DNA of 64,000 nucleotides from positions 1 to 64,000 of the forward strand of contig JAQUUC010000009.1 of assembly GCA_028694105.1 (NCBI GenBank), written 5' to 3'. The translations under genes were made by a program, and so were the position numbers. Origin of the DNA: Hespellia sp. GTDB lineage: Bacteria; Bacillota; Clostridia; Lachnospirales; Lachnospiraceae. Of the stretch, positions 34,884-43,994 are shown piece by piece; position 1 is the stretch's first letter; each line of letters starts with the position of its first letter. The notes beneath the pieces are model-generated. The model did no database searches, was not told the origin of the DNA, and was given only the letters and a program-made list of their open reading frames with translations.

Positions 34884-34950
34884 TTTTGGAAATCAATCCA
34901 AAATCAGGGAAAACAAATGAGAAATGGGTGGAATGAAAGAAGGAAATTTT

Positions 34951-35598
34951 ATGGAAATGAGTACAAGAGCATTATTTGACCAGATATCTTCGCAGGACTG
35001 TCAAAAAATGTATGGCTGCATGGAAGTGATCCGCAGGAAATATAAAAGTGGTGAACTGATTTATACATTTCAGAACAATCAGGGACAAATCGGTATCATA
35101 GAGAAGGGAAGTGCGTGGATGGAGCGCATTGATATTGATGGAAATTCATCGATGCTTGATCATCTGGAAGAAGGAGAAATCTTTGGGGAAATCATCGCAT
35201 TTGCCAATCAGTGCGGGAAACAGTTTCAGGTGGTCTGTGAGCATGAATGCACGGTGGCCTATGTGCCTTATAAGAAAATAATTACGCCGTGCGGCAAGGT
35301 CTGTGAGTGCCATCAGCGAATGATTGAAAATCTGCTGGCTATCATTTCCGAAAAGGCACAGAATTTAAGTGAGCGAATCGAGATTATCAGCAATCGGTCA
35401 ATCCGGACCAAGCTGCTGTACTATTTCCAAATTCAGGTGGCAAAAGCAGGTGTAAAAAGCTTTCGGATTCCATTTTCCGTAACGACGCTTTCGGAGTATC
35501 TGTGTGTGGACCGAAGTGCGATGGCACGCGAAATCGGCAAGATGAAGGAAGAAGGAATTTTGGAAATGCATCGAAGAGATGTGACGCTGCTGAATTGA
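34951..35598 (+). CDS. Crp/Fnr-family transcriptional regulator
   Basis: A 215-residue regulator with an N-terminal cyclic-nucleotide-binding-like domain (about 25-110, with EEGEIFGEIIAF as the phosphate-binding-cassette equivalent). A long dimer helix and a C-terminal HTH_Crp follow (TTLSEYLCVDRSAMAREIGKMKEEG near 180). There are many Cys: TPCGKVCECHQ near 112-120 precedes the dimer helix and could bind a cluster or haem-linked ligand. The start at 34951 has AAGGA six bases upstream; the reading from 34924 has none. Divergent orientation to the flavodiiron fusion suggests it controls that gene in response to O2 or NO. This is inference from context. Confidence 0.85.
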   Translation: MEMSTRALFDQISSQDCQKMYGCMEVIRRKYKSGELIYTFQNNQGQIGIIEKGSAWMERIDIDGNSSMLDHLEEGEIFGEIIAFANQCGKQFQVVCEHECTVAYVPYKKIITPCGKVCECHQRMIENLLAIISEKAQNLSERIEIISNRSIRTKLLYYFQIQVAKAGVKSFRIPFSVTTLSEYLCVDRSAMAREIGKMKEEGILEMHRRDVTLLN

Positions 35599-35622
35599 CA
35601 AGAATAAATGCACGGTTATAAA
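35595..35622 (+). promoter_or_regulatory. Promoter of the MATE transporter gene
   Basis: TTGACA (35595-35600), a 16-bp spacer and TATAAA (35617-35622). It overlaps the stop codon of the Crp/Fnr gene. An inverted repeat CACGGTT (35611-35617) / AACCGTG (35632-35638) covers the -10 and start region. Confidence 0.55.
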
Positions 35623-35660
35623 AACTGGGGAAACCGTGTGAGAAATTGAGAGGAATTGAA

Positions 35661-37007
35661 ATGAACAACGAAAGAAAATCTTTTTACAAAACGGTCATCA
35701 CACTGGTACTTCCGCTTGCACTCCAGAATCTGATTAATGTGAGTGTGGGGACGGCTGATGTCGTGATGCTCGGTAAAGTGGGGGAAACAGCACTGTCGGC
35801 TTCGTCGCTGGCAGGTCAGGCATATTTCGTTATGACACTGATCTTTTTCGGGCTGACATCCGGTGCGACGATTCTGGTTGCACAGTATTGGGGACAAAAG
35901 AATATCAAAGTCATTGAACAGATTATCGGAATGACGATGCGAATCGGTATCGTTGTGGCGATTCTGTTTACGATTGTGGTGCTGGCGGCACCGGGTACAG
36001 TGATGCGGATTTTCACCAACGATCCGGTGGTCATCGCGGCGGGGATTCCATATCTGCGCATCATCGCGTGCTCATACATCATTGCGACCATCACGATTAT
36101 TTATACAAATGTCATTCGCGGTATGGAGCTGGTGGTAATCTCTACCATCGTGTATGGAACTTCGCTCCTCGTGAATATCGTACTGAATGCGATTTTTATT
36201 TTTGGACTGCTTGGATGTCCGGCACTGGGAATCCGCGGCGCGGCGCTGGGTACGCTGATTGCGCGAATCGTGGAGCTTGTCATTGTGTTCATATATGACC
36301 GCAAATATAATCCGGTGCTTAAATTTCGGATTAAGTTTTTATTTACACAGAATAAGGCGCTTACGCGGGATTTCCTGAAATACGCGACACCGGTTGTGCT
36401 GAATGAGCTTGCATGGGGCTGTGGAATTGCCACGGTTACGGCCATTATCGGCCGGATGGGGCAGGCAGCGGTAGCGGCCAATTCGGTGATGCAGGTCGGC
36501 AGGCAGATGGCAATGATCCTGTCCTTTGGAATTGCCAGTGCAACAGCGATTTTGGTGGGCAAGACCATCGGTGAGGGAAACAAAAATCTGGCGAAGCAGT
36601 ATGCGACCCGTTTCTGGAAAATGTCGGTGATTCTCGGTTTGCTTGGCGGACTTGTCGTACTGACCGTGATGCCGATCGCCGGAAATATCCTGACGCTGAG
36701 TGAGCAGGCGCGCGTGTATCTCAGGCAAATGACATATATCATGGCTTATTATTGCGTCGGTCAGAGTATCAATTCAACCCTGATTGTTGGAATCTTCCGC
36801 GCCGGCGGTGATTCGAAAATTGGCCTGATGATCGATATGGGAACGCTCTGGGGCGTTTCGATTCTTGCCGGATTTATCGGTGCATTTGTGCTGAAGCTTC
36901 CGGTGATGGCGGTATATGTGCTGCTGGTGAGCGACGAGATTGTGAAGCTGCCGTTTTCAATTAAAAGGTATCGGTCTTATAAGTGGCTGAATAATGTGAC
37001 GCGGTAA
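35661..37007 (+). CDS. MATE-family efflux transporter
   Basis: A 448-residue 12-helix transporter of the multidrug and toxic compound extrusion family, exporting compounds with Na+ or H+. The N-terminal TLVLPLALQNLINVSVGTADVVMLGKVGE block and TSGATILVAQYWGQKN near 70 are family signatures, and a second repeat starts near 235 (ATPVVLNELAWGCG). The start MNNERKSF at 35661 follows GAGAGGA. Substrate is not evident. It has its own promoter, although it lies 62 bp after the Crp/Fnr gene. Confidence 0.92.
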   Translation: MNNERKSFYKTVITLVLPLALQNLINVSVGTADVVMLGKVGETALSASSLAGQAYFVMTLIFFGLTSGATILVAQYWGQKNIKVIEQIIGMTMRIGIVVAILFTIVVLAAPGTVMRIFTNDPVVIAAGIPYLRIIACSYIIATITIIYTNVIRGMELVVISTIVYGTSLLVNIVLNAIFIFGLLGCPALGIRGAALGTLIARIVELVIVFIYDRKYNPVLKFRIKFLFTQNKALTRDFLKYATPVVLNELAWGCGIATVTAIIGRMGQAAVAANSVMQVGRQMAMILSFGIASATAILVGKTIGEGNKNLAKQYATRFWKMSVILGLLGGLVVLTVMPIAGNILTLSEQARVYLRQMTYIMAYYCVGQSINSTLIVGIFRAGGDSKIGLMIDMGTLWGVSILAGFIGAFVLKLPVMAVYVLLVSDEIVKLPFSIKRYRSYKWLNNVTR

Positions 37008-37028
37008 TTGAATTCATGAAATTAAGTC

Positions 37029-37059
37029 TTGACCTAGACTAAGGTTTAGGTATTATACT
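37029..37059 (+). promoter_or_regulatory. MerR-type promoter of the lar operon
   Basis: TTGACC (37029-37034) and TATACT (37054-37059) are separated by 19 bp, two more than normal. The spacer region carries an inverted repeat ACCTAGAC (37032-37039) / GTTTAGGT (37044-37051). A long spacer with a palindrome between the boxes is the hallmark of promoters activated by MerR-family regulators, which twist the DNA to realign the boxes. No merR gene is in the window. Confidence 0.65.
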
Positions 37060-37092
37060 AAGCCACAATGAGACAGAAAAGAGGAGCCTGAT

Positions 37093-37839
37093 ATGGAAGC
37101 AAATGAAGTGTTAATGAAAGTAAAAAGCGGTGAGATGTCTGTGGAAGAGGCGGAAGAATATTTCCGCAGGGAGCCTTTTGAAGAATTAGGGTATGCGAAG
37201 CTGGATACACATCGCAAGATTCGTTCGGGATTTGCGGAGGTTGTGTTTTGCAGTGGCAAAGCGGATAAGCATCTGCTGGAAATATTCGAACGATTATACA
37301 GAGAAGAGGGCGAAGTCTTAGGCACCAGAGCCTCGAAGGAGCAGTATGAGATGCTCAGAGCACATATGCCGGAAGTACAGTACGATGAGATTTCTCATAT
37401 ATTGAAAATCGAAAAAGAAGGAAAAGTACGCATTGGCAAGATTGTTGTCTGCAGCGCAGGTACTGCGGACATTCCGGTCGCGGAAGAGGCTGCTCAGGTC
37501 GCGGAATATTTTGGAACCAACGCAGAGCGTATCTATGATGTTGGTGTGAGCGGACTTCATCGTATGCTATCTAAATTAGACACCATTCAGAGCGCGAACT
37601 GCGTTGTTGCGGTTGCCGGAATGGAGGGTGCACTGGCAAGTGTGCTTGGCGGACTGGTTGACAAACCGGTCATTGCGGTGCCGACATCGGTTGGATATGG
37701 GGCAAGCATGCACGGACTTTCGGCACTGCTCACGATGATTAATTCCTGCGCCAATGGCATTGCGGTCGTGAATATTGATAATGGCTATGGAGCGGGGTAT
37801 ATGGCAACGCAGATTAACCGTCTCGCTGTGAAGAAATAG
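37093..37839 (+). CDS. larB: Pyridinium-3,5-biscarboxylate mononucleotide synthase
   Basis: A 248-residue LarB, the first enzyme of nickel-pincer nucleotide (NPN) cofactor synthesis. It carboxylates nicotinic acid adenine dinucleotide at C5 and releases AMP. The C-terminal two thirds form a PurE-like domain: VCSAGTADIPVAEEAA near 121, GVSGLHRML near 151, AGMEGALASVLGGL near 175 and PTSVGYGAS near 197. The Cys in INSCANGIAVVNIDNG near 220 corresponds to the catalytic Cys known in Lactobacillus LarB. It is first in the operon larB-larC-larE. GAGGAG precedes the ATG. The cofactor serves lactate racemase-type enzymes, none of which is in the window. Confidence 0.93.
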   Translation: MEANEVLMKVKSGEMSVEEAEEYFRREPFEELGYAKLDTHRKIRSGFAEVVFCSGKADKHLLEIFERLYREEGEVLGTRASKEQYEMLRAHMPEVQYDEISHILKIEKEGKVRIGKIVVCSAGTADIPVAEEAAQVAEYFGTNAERIYDVGVSGLHRMLSKLDTIQSANCVVAVAGMEGALASVLGGLVDKPVIAVPTSVGYGASMHGLSALLTMINSCANGIAVVNIDNGYGAGYMATQINRLAVKK

Positions 37840-37859
37840 ACAGACAGGAGAGAATGAAA

Positions 37860-39098
37860 ATGGGTCAGAAACTTTATTTAGAATGTTATTCCGGAATTAG
37901 CGGAGATATGACAGTGGCGGCACTGCTTGATCTGGGGGCAGATCAGGAAGTGTTGAAAAAAGCACTGGCAAGTCTTGCGGTGGATGGATATGAGATAGAA
38001 ATCAGCAGAGTAAAAAAAGCAGGTCTGGATATCTGTGACTTTGCTGTGCATTTAGATGTGGTACATGAAAATCACGATCATGACATGGAATTTTTACATG
38101 GGCAGGAGCATTTGCATCACGGACCTCGTCACAGACATGAACACCGTGGTCTGCCGGAGATTCTGCATATCATCGAGCACGCAGATATTACACCGCGTGC
38201 GAAAGCAATTGCAGAGAAGATTTTTCGGATTATTGCACAGGCAGAAGCAAAGGCACACGGGGTAGAGGTGAGTGAGGTACATTTCCACGAGGTGGGGGCA
38301 GTAGATTCCATTGTGGATATCGTGGCGATCGCGGTGTGTATTGACAATCTGGATATCACAGAAGTGATTGTGCCAAGTGTCAGCGAGGGGCAGGGATTCG
38401 TGCGCTGTCAGCACGGCGTGATTCCGGTGCCGGTACCTGCGGTGGTGGCAATTGCTGAGGCGCACGGACTGGTACTGCATAGAACAGAAACGGAGGGCGA
38501 GCTTGTCACACCAACCGGGGCCGCTGTTGTTGCGGCACTGAAGACGAGCGATGTTCTGCCGAAGAACTATACGATTTTAAAATCAGGAATTGGAGCGGGT
38601 AAGAGAACCTATGACAGACCAAGTCTGTTGCGCGCGATGCTGATCAAGGAGCAGTCGGCAGACTGCGATACGATATACAAGCTTGAGACAAATGTGGATG
38701 ACTGTACAGGGGAAGCCTTAGGATATGTGATGGAACGATTGTTTGAGGCCGGTGCACGCGACGTGCATTTCATACCGGTATTTATGAAGAAAAACCGTCC
38801 GGCTTACCAATTGAATGTAATCTGTCGGGAGGCACAGATTGCGCAATTAGAACAGATTATTTTTGAAGAGACTACGACCATTGGAATACGCCGTGTTGAG
38901 ATGGAGCGCACGGTTTTAAAACGTGAAGAGGAAATATTTGAAACTTCAATCGGTGCTGCCCGGGTGAAGGTGTGCAAAAATGCCAGTCTGGTTCGGGTGT
39001 ATCCGGAGTACGGCAGCGTTGCAGAGCTGTGTAAGAAGAATCAGATGCCGTATTTAAATGTGTATGAGTTGATACAGAAGGAATATGAAGCAAAGTAG
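37860..39098 (+). CDS. larC: Nickel insertion protein LarC (single ORF)
   Basis: A 412-residue LarC, the CTP-dependent cyclometallase that puts nickel into the pincer cofactor. LYLECYSGISGDMTVAALLDLG at the start is the family opening. A His-rich metal-binding stretch covers about 62-97 (HENHDHDMEFLHG and HRHEHRG). ETNVDDCTGEALGYVMERL near 278 starts the C-terminal domain. In Lactobacillus plantarum LarC is made by a ribosomal frameshift between two ORFs; here it is one continuous frame. ATG 37860 gives a better RBS distance (AGGAG, nine bases) than ATG 37854. The stop is 9 bp before larE. Confidence 0.92.
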   Translation: MGQKLYLECYSGISGDMTVAALLDLGADQEVLKKALASLAVDGYEIEISRVKKAGLDICDFAVHLDVVHENHDHDMEFLHGQEHLHHGPRHRHEHRGLPEILHIIEHADITPRAKAIAEKIFRIIAQAEAKAHGVEVSEVHFHEVGAVDSIVDIVAIAVCIDNLDITEVIVPSVSEGQGFVRCQHGVIPVPVPAVVAIAEAHGLVLHRTETEGELVTPTGAAVVAALKTSDVLPKNYTILKSGIGAGKRTYDRPSLLRAMLIKEQSADCDTIYKLETNVDDCTGEALGYVMERLFEAGARDVHFIPVFMKKNRPAYQLNVICREAQIAQLEQIIFEETTTIGIRRVEMERTVLKREEEIFETSIGAARVKVCKNASLVRVYPEYGSVAELCKKNQMPYLNVYELIQKEYEAK

Positions 39099-39107
39099 GA
39101 GCAAGTC

Positions 39108-39917
39108 ATGAATTATCAGGAAAAATGTGAAAAATTAAAAGCGATCATGCGCCAATACGCAAGTGAAGATGTGATGATTGCGTTTTCCGGCGGAGTGGAT
39201 TCCAGCCTGATTCTGGCACTGGCGTGTGAAACTTCGAAAGACAGGAAGGTCTATGCAGTAACGCTGCACACGATGCTGCACCCGTCTGCAGAGCTGGACG
39301 AAGCCAGAGCGATTGCAGAGGAGATGGGGGCAGAGCATATGGTACTTCGGACAGATGAATTATCCGAAGCCGATATCCTAATGAATCCGGAAGACCGTTG
39401 TTACCGCTGTAAAAAGTATTTATTTGGCAAGGTGGCAGATCTAGCAAAAGAGCTGTCTGTTATGACGATCATGGAAGGGACCAACGAAGATGATCTGCAT
39501 GTTTACCGGCCGGGAATCAGAGCGGTCCGGGAGATGGGAATCAAAAGCCCGCTCGCTGAAGCCGGCATGACAAAAGAAGAGGTGAGAAGACTGGCAGCGG
39601 AGTATCAGGTATCGTCATCGAATAAACCGTCGACCCCATGCCTTGCGACTCGTTTTCCCTACGGAACCGAGCTGTCCTATGAAAAGATGCAGCAAGTAGA
39701 AGCCGGAGAAACATTTCTAAAGAAATTCGGATTTTATAACATACGCGTGAGGGTGCATGAGGATACGGTGAGAATCGAGGTGGATTCTGACAAGCTGGCG
39801 GCTGCCATTTCGAATAAAAACGAAATCACAGAATATATGAAAAAGCTGGGGTATCAATACGTCACGCTGGATTTAGAAGGCTTTCGATCAGGAAGCTATG
39901 ATAAACAACAAAAATAA
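39108..39917 (+). CDS. larE: ATP-dependent sacrificial sulfur transferase LarE
   Basis: A 269-residue PP-loop enzyme that adenylates the cofactor precursor and inserts sulfur. AFSGGVDSSLILALA near residue 24 is the PP-loop. NPEDRCYRCKKYLFGK near 89 has a CxxC pair, and TPCLATRFPYGTEL near 178 carries the Cys that in Lactobacillus LarE donates its sulfur. The extra CxxC pair may instead support a cluster-dependent mechanism described for some LarEs; I cannot decide which applies. The stop codon directly abuts that of the convergent DUF624 gene with no spacer, so no terminator separates them. Confidence 0.92.
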   Translation: MNYQEKCEKLKAIMRQYASEDVMIAFSGGVDSSLILALACETSKDRKVYAVTLHTMLHPSAELDEARAIAEEMGAEHMVLRTDELSEADILMNPEDRCYRCKKYLFGKVADLAKELSVMTIMEGTNEDDLHVYRPGIRAVREMGIKSPLAEAGMTKEEVRRLAAEYQVSSSNKPSTPCLATRFPYGTELSYEKMQQVEAGETFLKKFGFYNIRVRVHEDTVRIEVDSDKLAAAISNKNEITEYMKKLGYQYVTLDLEGFRSGSYDKQQK

Positions 39918-40580
39918 TTATACCATCTGCATCTTCTCAAAGGATTTCCACATAAGAAATCCATTCAAAACAGCGGCAGCGGCAAAGCCGAAAAAGAAAT
40001 AGAATGCGATCAGTCCGGTGTAAAGTGCACCCAGTGCAAAGGTAAGGATGACCGGGAGCAGGTTGATAATCGTCATCAGCAGGGTGGCGGGGAGGCATCC
40101 GACTGCGGGGATGGCCGCCGCTTTTACAATATCAATGATCCGCATTTTTGTTACAGCTTCATTCGAAAGGTCCGCCCCCTGAACAATTCCCATATATGGA
40201 AACAGACATTCGGAAACCAATAGGAACAGTAAGCCTACAGACAAAATCACAACGATGACAACCTGTCTCAAAGGCGGGGCAAGTAATGCATTGCAGTAGA
40301 CAATATCAATGTAAAAGATGACATTTGCAGCGCAGAGAATCAGAAAAAACACGGTAGAATGTTTCCAGTGACATTTGAAGGTGTGCCAGAAGGTTTTAAA
40401 AATATAACCTTCCTCCCTGCAGATACATTTCATAGCGGTGGTGGTCAGTGCAGTGAGTGAAGCTCCGGCCGTGATGATTGGGATGCATCCGGCCAGAAAC
40501 AGCAGATTTAAAAATATAATATCGGTTACTTTATTGAGAAAGGTGAAAATGGGACCTTCTGCGCGAAATAATTTATTCAT
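39918..40580 (-). CDS. DUF624 (YesL-like) membrane protein
   Basis: A 220-residue protein with five to six helices. The N-terminal block FLNKVTDIIFLNLLFLAGCIPIITAGASLTAL is characteristic of DUF624/YesL proteins. These are found next to YesMN two-component systems and CUT1 sugar transporters, but their function is unknown. The start MNKLFRAEG at 40580 follows AAAGGAG. It overlaps the end of the yesN-like gene by 8 bases (ATGAATAA), so translation is probably coupled. It is the last gene of the kinase-regulator-DUF624 operon. Confidence 0.85.
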   Translation of the reverse strand: MNKLFRAEGPIFTFLNKVTDIIFLNLLFLAGCIPIITAGASLTALTTTAMKCICREEGYIFKTFWHTFKCHWKHSTVFFLILCAANVIFYIDIVYCNALLAPPLRQVVIVVILSVGLLFLLVSECLFPYMGIVQGADLSNEAVTKMRIIDIVKAAAIPAVGCLPATLLMTIINLLPVILTFALGALYTGLIAFYFFFGFAAAAVLNGFLMWKSFEKMQMV

Positions 40581-42168
40581 GGTTTTCTCCTTTGGAAGTA
40601 GTTTTGCGGTAATCACCCGGACGTCCGCCGGTTACTTTTTTAAAAATAGTGAAGAAATAGCTGATGTTCGAAAAGCCAACGGACTCGGCAATAACGGCTG
40701 TCTTTTGCGTGGTGGTGCTAAGAAGCCGGAGCGCGTGGGAAATTCTTATCCGGTTTAAATAATCGGAAAAATATTCGTTTGTCTCCATTGCAAACTGTCT
40801 GCCGAGATAAGCAGCGTTGACATCCATCTGTCCGGCAAGCGTTTTCAGTGAAAGATTGCTGTCGGAATAGTTGTTCACCACATAGTTCAATACACTCTGT
40901 GTCATAGAAGAGTAGTGGGAACCGGTGCTTTCCTTCAGCTGGTTTGCGAGTAAGATAAAATATTCAATCAGTTTCTCCTCCAGAACCGTGATGCTGTCGG
41001 ACTGCCGGATGATTTCAAAAACAGCCCGTTTTTCGTGTCCGATATCGCCGCCGATTAAAAGTGAAGACTCCATTTTCTGCAGTGTATACAAAATAAATTC
41101 GATGAGATAATATTTCGAGTTCTCAATATGGTCGATTCCTGCGGTGGCAAGAATATCAGCCAGATACATATGGATAAAGCTGCGAATTTGTTCGGTGTCG
41201 CAATTTTCCAGAGCCTGCAGAAAGACGGTGTAGTCGATATCAGAGGGACTGGTCTGTTCCAGCTTAGCCAGAGAATCCTCCTTAAAAAAGCTCTCCATGA
41301 TCTGCTGGCGCTCAAAGTCCTGACGGCAGGTCTTGTAGCTCTTTGGAAGCTCAGAGAGACTGTCAATATTTTCGCTGAGTGAGGTGAAAATCCCGGTATT
41401 CAGATGCTCGGCAACTGCCTGTCTGCACTTTTCTAAAAGCCGCTCGAAATCCGATGTGTCAAACTGGTCTGAGTTGTCTTTGAAAATCAGAGTCAGGGTA
41501 TCTGTATTGTCAATTGCCGCGTAGCATTCGCAGCGTTCGTTACAAATTTTCTCACAGATTTCTATATCCGAAAAATCAAGCCATTTTTGTGAAGCAGAAC
41601 CGGAAGCGGACAGATCTTTCGTCCTTGCCTGCAGCAACCCGATCCGCATGTGGTTGCAGCGAAAGGACAGCTTGGTGAAATGACATTTCTCCCGCAGCTC
41701 CAGCGAATCAATCCGGTTATTTAAGACACGGACCAGCACATCGTTGCGCAGAGACTGCATAATCTCCTGAAACTGCCGGCTGGAGGAGGATGCTTCGTCT
41801 AAAAGCCGGACGGTCGACATGACGGTCTGAACCAGTTCATCCTGATCGACCGGTTTCAGCATATAATTGACGGCGCCGCTCTGCAGGGCTTTTCTCACAT
41901 ATTCAAAATCATTGTAGCCGCTTAAGATGATAAAACGCGGCTTATATTCTAAACGTTCACACAATTCCATTAATTCAATGCCATTCATATTGGGCATGGA
42001 AATGTCCAGCAGAACAATATCGGGCCTTAGGGATTTGATTCCCATATAGGCCTTGATGCCATCCTCGGCTTCCCCCACAATCTCAATCCCGTAGACCTCC
42101 CACTCAATCAGCTTCATGAGACCAGAGCGGATATTGGGTTCATCATCAACAATCATCATTTTATACAT
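40573..42168 (-). CDS. YesN-type response regulator (REC plus AraC HTH)
   Basis: A 531-residue two-component regulator. Residues 1-120 are a receiver domain: MIVDDEPNIRSG with acidic pocket, phosphoacceptor Asp in DIVLLDISMPNMNG near 55, and Lys in NYMLKPVDQDE near 104. A long linker (120-420) is followed by an AraC/XylS double HTH at about 425-525 (LKTLAGQMDVNAAYLGRQF, SYFFTIFKKVTGGRPGDYRK). The start at 42168 overlaps the kinase stop by 8 bases (ATGTATAA). By family and location it should activate the adjacent mannoside transport and degradation genes in response to an extracellular sugar signal. Confidence 0.93.
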   Translation of the reverse strand: MYKMMIVDDEPNIRSGLMKLIEWEVYGIEIVGEAEDGIKAYMGIKSLRPDIVLLDISMPNMNGIELMELCERLEYKPRFIILSGYNDFEYVRKALQSGAVNYMLKPVDQDELVQTVMSTVRLLDEASSSSRQFQEIMQSLRNDVLVRVLNNRIDSLELREKCHFTKLSFRCNHMRIGLLQARTKDLSASGSASQKWLDFSDIEICEKICNERCECYAAIDNTDTLTLIFKDNSDQFDTSDFERLLEKCRQAVAEHLNTGIFTSLSENIDSLSELPKSYKTCRQDFERQQIMESFFKEDSLAKLEQTSPSDIDYTVFLQALENCDTEQIRSFIHMYLADILATAGIDHIENSKYYLIEFILYTLQKMESSLLIGGDIGHEKRAVFEIIRQSDSITVLEEKLIEYFILLANQLKESTGSHYSSMTQSVLNYVVNNYSDSNLSLKTLAGQMDVNAAYLGRQFAMETNEYFSDYLNRIRISHALRLLSTTTQKTAVIAESVGFSNISYFFTIFKKVTGGRPGDYRKTTSKGENHE

Positions 42169-43945
42169 GTTGTTCCATTTCCTCCTTTTCTGCCGCCGGC
42201 AAAGATACGGTGACAACGGTTCCGCGGTAAGGAGCACTGTCAATGGCAAGTCCGTACCGGTCTCCGAAAAGCAGCTGTATTCTCGCGTTGACATTGCGGA
42301 GTGCCACACCGAATTCATTTTCGGTGACGCTGCCCTGAATGTGTGCGCGCAGTTTTCGTAAGGTACGGTCTTCCATGCCGATGCCGTCATCTGCCACGAT
42401 AAGTTGAAGCTGTTCGTCTGTTTTCCTGAATGAAATCGTAATCTTAAGTGGCTGTGCGTTCTGCGACAGACTGTGCGTGATTGCATTTTCCACGATCGGC
42501 TGCAGGGTAAAACGCGGCACGCCAAGATATAAGGTCTCCGGAGGAATATCCATATGAACATGGATGCGGTCACCGAAGCGGAATTTCTGCAATTCCAGAT
42601 ACGTGTCGATATAGTCGATTTCATCCTCCAGATAGACGATGTTCTGATGGAACTGCACCATCCAGCGGAACAGATTTCCAAGGTTTGCGAGCATTTCCGA
42701 AACCTCATAGTCATCCTCTTCGAGAGCCTTCATACGGATGCTCTCAATTGTATTTGAGAGGAAATGCGGGTTGATCTGTGTCTGGAGTGCATAGAGCTCT
42801 GCGGTCCGCTTCTGGGTCTCTGCGAGATAGGTCTTCTTAATATAGGTATCGAGCGTGTCGGACATGGTATTAAAGGCGCGGCTGAGATATCCAATCTCAT
42901 CATCGGACTGGACTGGAAGCTTCAAATTAAAATCACCCTGACTGATATCTTCCATTGCCGAGCCGAGCTGTCTGAATTTCTTCTGATAATATTTATGGAG
43001 CAGGGTGACAATCAGAATCAGACAGGTGATACATAAAAGTGTGACCAGAGTAAGCCGCACCAGAATCGTATTGATATTCTGCTGCAGGATGTTATCGGAG
43101 ACGGAGCCGATGACACGCAGACCAGATAAGCTGAGTGTCTTATCGCCAATGATATCGGCCTCCGGAATGAGATCATTGTCATAAGGCTGTCCAAGAAGTT
43201 CGGTATCATTCGAATAAATGATATCATTTCCCGCATTCACAATCAGATAGTTGCCATCGGCGGAGGCTTCAATCTCATTATAGGTCTGATCGATGCTCTC
43301 CGGAGAAAAGCTGACCATGAGATATCCAATGATTAGCTGTTTGGCAGGCTGGTTCATATCGTACAATTTCGCTATGAAGGTAATTGTGTTTTTAGATGCT
43401 TTTTCCGAATTTAACGTTAAATAGGGTGGCTCTGCGTCATAAATGGCGGTAATGTTATCCGTTGTTTTAGAAAAATCCTGAATATATGGAAGATTTGGAT
43501 AATCATAACTGACATAGACCTTGCGCCCGCCGCCGTTGGATTGCGAAAATGTATTCTTCCCATCGGCGGTAAAAAGTATCGCGTCGCAGATGGTATTGTC
43601 AGAATAGATGAGCGCATTTAAATAAGCGGTAATCTTACTTAAATTCTCCGTCTGATAGATTTCGGTAGAATTACTCCGGGTATTCGTAATGATGCTTGCA
43701 ATATAGTCCGTTGAGTGGAGAAGCGTGCGCTGATTATACATCATATTATACTTGTTTAAGGCAAAATCTTCAATCCGGTTCGTCGCTTCACTGACCAGAA
43801 GCCGGTCTTTTTCCTTCAGGCGCTGTGAAAACTGCACCATTAGTATAGAACTGGAAATGAGAGAGCTTAAGATAATCAGGATAACCGTTAAATAGGTAAT
43901 CTTGGTAAAAATGCTCCGTGTTCCGAATCCATGTGTTTTTTTCAT
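42161..43945 (-). CDS. YesM-type sensor histidine kinase
   Basis: A 594-residue membrane sensor kinase. Helix 1 at about 12-35 and helix 2 at about 280-302 frame an extracytoplasmic dCache-like sensor of about 240 residues. A HAMP domain covers 303-355. The His_kinase domain has HFLSNTIESIRM with phospho-His near 392, and the ATPase has VENAITHSL near 485, DDGIGMED and GVALRNVNARIQLLFG. This is the LytS/YesM class that partners YesN regulators. The start MKKTHG at 43945 follows AAAGGAG. A weak promoter is upstream, and the divergent solute-binding protein gene begins 222 bp away. Confidence 0.93.
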   Translation of the reverse strand: MKKTHGFGTRSIFTKITYLTVILIILSSLISSSILMVQFSQRLKEKDRLLVSEATNRIEDFALNKYNMMYNQRTLLHSTDYIASIITNTRSNSTEIYQTENLSKITAYLNALIYSDNTICDAILFTADGKNTFSQSNGGGRKVYVSYDYPNLPYIQDFSKTTDNITAIYDAEPPYLTLNSEKASKNTITFIAKLYDMNQPAKQLIIGYLMVSFSPESIDQTYNEIEASADGNYLIVNAGNDIIYSNDTELLGQPYDNDLIPEADIIGDKTLSLSGLRVIGSVSDNILQQNINTILVRLTLVTLLCITCLILIVTLLHKYYQKKFRQLGSAMEDISQGDFNLKLPVQSDDEIGYLSRAFNTMSDTLDTYIKKTYLAETQKRTAELYALQTQINPHFLSNTIESIRMKALEEDDYEVSEMLANLGNLFRWMVQFHQNIVYLEDEIDYIDTYLELQKFRFGDRIHVHMDIPPETLYLGVPRFTLQPIVENAITHSLSQNAQPLKITISFRKTDEQLQLIVADDGIGMEDRTLRKLRAHIQGSVTENEFGVALRNVNARIQLLFGDRYGLAIDSAPYRGTVVTVSLPAAEKEEMEQHV

Positions 43946-43994
43946 AATGACGGCTCCTTTGTTCTGAATAATAGAAAGTATGATTTCTGAATAA

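Noticed and set aside
40573-42714. Reading the YesN-like gene as a 713-residue protein
   Set aside because: The first 182 residues are antisense-like out-of-frame sequence within the kinase gene. The true receiver domain starts at MYKMMIVDDEP (42168).
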